Positions 62,401-64,000 of a DNA stretch of 64,000 nucleotides are shown piece after piece. Made by a program: the position numbers and the translations under genes. A model generated the notes under the pieces. It was not told the DNA's origin. It made no database searches and saw only the letters and a program-made list of their open reading frames with translations. This DNA is from Rhodopirellula sp. P2 (GTDB lineage: Bacteria > Planctomycetota > Planctomycetia > Pirellulales > Pirellulaceae), in assembly GCF_028768465.1 (NCBI RefSeq), contig NZ_CP118225.1:6119001-6183000 (forward strand). Reading direction: 5' to 3'. The first letter of the stretch is position 1; each line of letters opens with the position of its first letter.

Positions 62401-63500
62401 TCCGCATCGGCGTCGACTTGGTTGCGAGCCTTTTCGATTTGGCTGTCCAGCCGATCGATCTGTTCTTCGAGGGCTTCGATCCAGGTGGCCTGTTGCGAGG
62501 CGGCTTCGATCCGACCTTGCAAGTCGAACAATCGCTTGTTGATCGGAAGCTGCTCGGATTTGTCTCGCAATCCGCGGCGTTTGTTTTTGATCTCTTCCAG
62601 TTTGGTGCGACGCTCCTCGAGCATCGCTTCGATTTGAACGAGCTGCCCCGGGGCTTCATCGGGCAAGGCGGCTTCGCCTTCGATGGCCTCGATTTCACCG
62701 CGAATTTGATCGCGTTCTTGCCATTTCTCGTAGACGCTGGTCGCGATTTCGACGCAACGGGCTTCGCGTTCCCAGGCGATCATGCGGCCGCGGAGCGTTT
62801 CGATCTCTTGGCTTTGAGTGCGGCGTTGAGTCGCCAGTTCACTCCATCGACGGGTGCTGCCGCTCAAACGCTGAATCTCGTCACGCAACTTTTCACGGCG
62901 AGACATCATCGATGCGAGTTTGCCGATCGCGGCTTCGTTGTCGTCGGATTCCGATTCGCGTTTGCCGACCGCTTCGCTGCGTCCGGCGCGAAGACTGCGC
63001 AGCACATCGACCAGCGAGACTCGGTCCAACCCGCTGCTGAGCTTGTAGAGTTCGTCGGCCGCGGAGGTGTCATCCAGCGTCGACAATTCCTGCAATTCGC
63101 GAATGCCAATTGCGAACACATTGGTGAAGATGGGTTCGTCGATTTGTCCCAACAACATGCCCAGGCGGTGTTGGCCTTGGGCCAACCCGTCCGAGCCCAT
63201 GACGGTCAATCGGCCGGTCACATCGGAGTCCGTCAACTGGCTGTGCCGGCGGACTTCGTAGCCGCCACCGGGGCCAGTGACTCGAATCGCACCGCCGGGA
63301 GTCCCACCGTGAATGGGTGGCAAGTATTTCTGCCGGCGTTCTTCGGTGAAGCCATACAGCATCGCTCGCAGAAACTGCATGAGCGTTGTCTTGCCGGCTT
63401 CGTTCGGGCCGTAGAACAGCGTCATGCCTTCGGGCAAGGAGTCGACCGACAAACCGGTCCAGACGCCAAAACCGTCGATTTGGATGTCTTTGATCTTCAT
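59433..63500 (-). CDS. YhaN/SbcC-like SMC-type ATPase with internal membrane helices
   Basis: A 1355-residue AAA/ABC-type ATPase of the Rad50/SbcC/YhaN kind. Start MKIKDIQIDGFG at 63500. The Walker A is FYGPNEAGKTT; the two ATPase halves are separated by a long coiled coil; signature LSRGTGEAVFIALRLS and Walker B PLVLDDVLVNFD lie near residue 1070-1085. Within the coil are two hydrophobic helices (about residues 500-552) and a Lys/Arg/Asp-rich unstructured insert (about 725-795). After the head comes a long Glu/Pro/Val-rich tail (about 1147-1355). It overlaps the upstream nuclease gene by 4 bases (ATGA). Role: DNA-end processing, inferred. Confidence 0.85.
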   Translation of the reverse strand: MKIKDIQIDGFGVWTGLSVDSLPEGMTLFYGPNEAGKTTLMQFLRAMLYGFTEERRQKYLPPIHGGTPGGAIRVTGPGGGYEVRRHSQLTDSDVTGRLTVMGSDGLAQGQHRLGMLLGQIDEPIFTNVFAIGIRELQELSTLDDTSAADELYKLSSGLDRVSLVDVLRSLRAGRSEAVGKRESESDDNEAAIGKLASMMSRREKLRDEIQRLSGSTRRWSELATQRRTQSQEIETLRGRMIAWEREARCVEIATSVYEKWQERDQIRGEIEAIEGEAALPDEAPGQLVQIEAMLEERRTKLEEIKNKRRGLRDKSEQLPINKRLFDLQGRIEAASQQATWIEALEEQIDRLDSQIEKARNQVDADADRLGIEEDERLRLGEGDDGDLPDLSRSTLSALSAPAKHVKEQLFLLKQARAEGKTHKVRKEKLHDQLQEVLQRAHATDLQQAIRRENDNIATLRQRIQLGQHLEKLKRHHKDLERESVELTTDEAVPIDRLWLLSLPFIAGGMLLLYGMFNVFQITTFVAEPNPTQGMLCIMFGAMALLVYYLSREKGQRNTARDLDDCERQIDSVKRQLREIETEREDLDSSLSVSNESLEARLRESEVLLGELDESMPLYHAHEAAHQSYQAAYKRAQKAAEGLKTARREWTATLDRLGLSTTLSPKSVRVLGDGYEALQTSMRRLIELKEEHNQRQRERQSLAKRIETLYLEAIDATQDALTAITDGESKSAERSHEYDPDSTDNYESNEYEDVDEDDYSESYARAQRKNPKKSRNEKRNRNRDRSDDNRSSEIESNRNKRPVTMRSNPLDQLNHLHEEVARQQHWVKQRRQLKEHDLQLKKQQLSHSRAIERAEQQRRALWAKCGVATPEQFYEIVDRKSLLVEYNSQFKSIDQQVRSMVGNSVEYDDVAREIEGAKSTDLERRWDSLTARMTETEARIATLQTAQGELAQSMKQLGDDDRLMTARLELGCIERQLDQLARRWQTLSMASCLLEDVCGTVENERQPETLREASSFLNQLTDGKYVRIWTPLGSNQLKIDDAEGNSLPLEVLSRGTGEAVFIALRLSLAAAYARRGVMLPLVLDDVLVNFDGARAEHAARTLKTFAELGHQVLMFTCHDHIVEIFHQIGVEVRQMPAQGTPGRAQILPPPVEEAYEEEYEYEEEYVEEEPEMEVEEAAPEPEPIPEPLPVVVEAPKPEPVVVVSPPIVKPAPKPIELVVEDRRPVKPKSKFHYKFQDVARQNRRVRRPELIIQRPERRPEPEPEREVEVVEDVSSPDAIGWAWFQREPADGHIDAEEAAAEAARNQWLDAEDREMQAVVSEAEAIGSLVHDEATRSNSDGSSDSSSSWWTGERTKS

Positions 63501-64000
63501 GATTTCCGTCCCCAAGAGGGTTTGCCACCGCGAAGCAATTCGACGCCCATCAAGGTGGCGTCCGCAAGAATCGATTCGCGTTGGTCGGCGGGCACGTCCC
63601 CTAACAAGGACGAGGCGGTGCTGGACAGGTCCGAGTGTTCTTCCGTGAAGGGCATCAAATCCAACCGGTCGCCGGATGAAGAGGGGCCGGCGGAGTCATC
63701 GGTGGACGCGGTGGTGCTGCGAACGCGAGCACCGGCAAATTTCTTACTGGCTCGCAAGAAGTCACCGAGGATGGTGTCTTCGTCTTGCCAAGACTTGGGG
63801 TAGTTGTGCGGCGGACGCACGGTCAAACGAGTGGTCCAGGCCGCCGGGTTGGTGGTGCCATGGTCGCGGCGCAGATGACGAAGCAATTCGGTGGGGTCGC
63901 CGACGGAGGGCAACACTTCCGCGTTGTCCAGCGTCACGTCCCAGGAGATCAGCAGGTGACGTCCACCGTGTTCGTTGGTCAGTGTGCCGATCTTTTGTCC
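63497..64000 (-). CDS. C-terminal part of SbcD/YhaO-like nuclease (runs off right edge)
   Basis: The frame is open from the window edge to a stop at 63497, giving the last about 167 residues. The visible part, e.g. DNAEVLPSVGDPTELLRHL, PKSWQDEDTILGDFL and ILADATLMGVELLRGGKPSW, is C-terminal and lacks the metallophosphoesterase motifs, which would be outside the window. Identity comes mainly from its 4-base overlap with the YhaN/SbcC-like ATPase, the standard SbcD-SbcC order. A GTG at 63937 could look like a start, but the frame is open beyond it. Confidence 0.6.
   Translation of the reverse strand, partial: GQKIGTLTNEHGGRHLLISWDVTLDNAEVLPSVGDPTELLRHLRRDHGTTNPAAWTTRLTVRPPHNYPKSWQDEDTILGDFLRASKKFAGARVRSTTASTDDSAGPSSSGDRLDLMPFTEEHSDLSSTASSLLGDVPADQRESILADATLMGVELLRGGKPSWGRKS

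Overview
The window looks like chromosomal DNA of a marine planctomycete of the Pirellulaceae, most like Rhodopirellula. The reasons are the family mix: formylglycine-type sulfatases, a cytochrome (PSCyt1/DUF1549/DUF1553) protein followed by a DUF1501 Tat protein, a DUF1559 pseudopilin-like protein with a small lipoprotein, a BBP7-type Cys-rich beta-barrel, a DUF1080 protein, and many short stem-loop repeats between genes. Species cannot be fixed from the sequence alone. I see no phage, integrase, intact insertion sequence, CRISPR array or rRNA.

Layout. 1-4.7 kb: edge of an unknown gene, then an RND efflux adaptor/permease operon. 4.9-7.4 kb: Cys-rich secreted protein and a phosphate-porin-like protein. 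7.6-13.4 kb: two sulfatases, a sugar-isomerase-like TIM barrel and an aldo/keto reductase on one strand, suggesting use of sulfated polysaccharides. 13.7-16.4 kb: a TIGR03545/TIGR03546 pair. 16.7-22.3 kb: PSCyt1/DUF1549/DUF1553, DUF1501 and an unknown secreted protein in one operon. 22.5-26.8 kb: UbiD-like decarboxylase, a small acidic membrane protein, BBP7 protein. 27.3-30.3 kb: exported linear-amide hydrolase, DUF1559 protein, lipoprotein. 30.5-34.8 kb: housekeeping genes (hisS, YkgJ-like, purU, rpsU, tRNA-Val). 34.8-40.8 kb: repeats, DUF1080 protein, patatin-like lipase, a sulfatase fused to an SGNH hydrolase, YaiI-like protein. 41-47.8 kb: a double amidohydrolase, a second amidohydrolase-like protein, a repeat cluster and a PQQ-type beta-propeller. 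47.9-56.3 kb: DUF4261-like protein, MFS transporter, SDR reductase, unknown secreted protein, a BRCT/MerR/TPR protein and a secreted helical-repeat protein. 56.4-64 kb: a glucosyl-3-phosphoglycerate-synthase-like glycosyltransferase, an HD-GYP/PilZ-like pair, and an SbcC/D-like (YhaN/YhaO) pair running off the right edge.

Many gene pairs are translationally coupled by 1-40 base overlaps: adaptor/permease, TIGR03546/45, DUF1501/unknown, the two amidohydrolases, MFS/SDR, HD-GYP/PilZ and YhaO/YhaN. Six fairly convincing intrinsic terminators were found, and several others are tentative. A notable pattern is that at least six families of hairpin repeats sit directly behind stop codons, and one of them is followed by a T-run and probably serves as the terminator.

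No single clear new system stands out. The best candidates for something undescribed are the SbcCD-like ATPase with membrane helices inside its coiled coil and a long acidic tail, the BRCT-MerR-TPR protein, the exported protein with a degenerate receiver-like domain, the leader peptide overlapping rpsU, the degenerate/intact amidohydrolase set, and the nested inverted-repeat elements.
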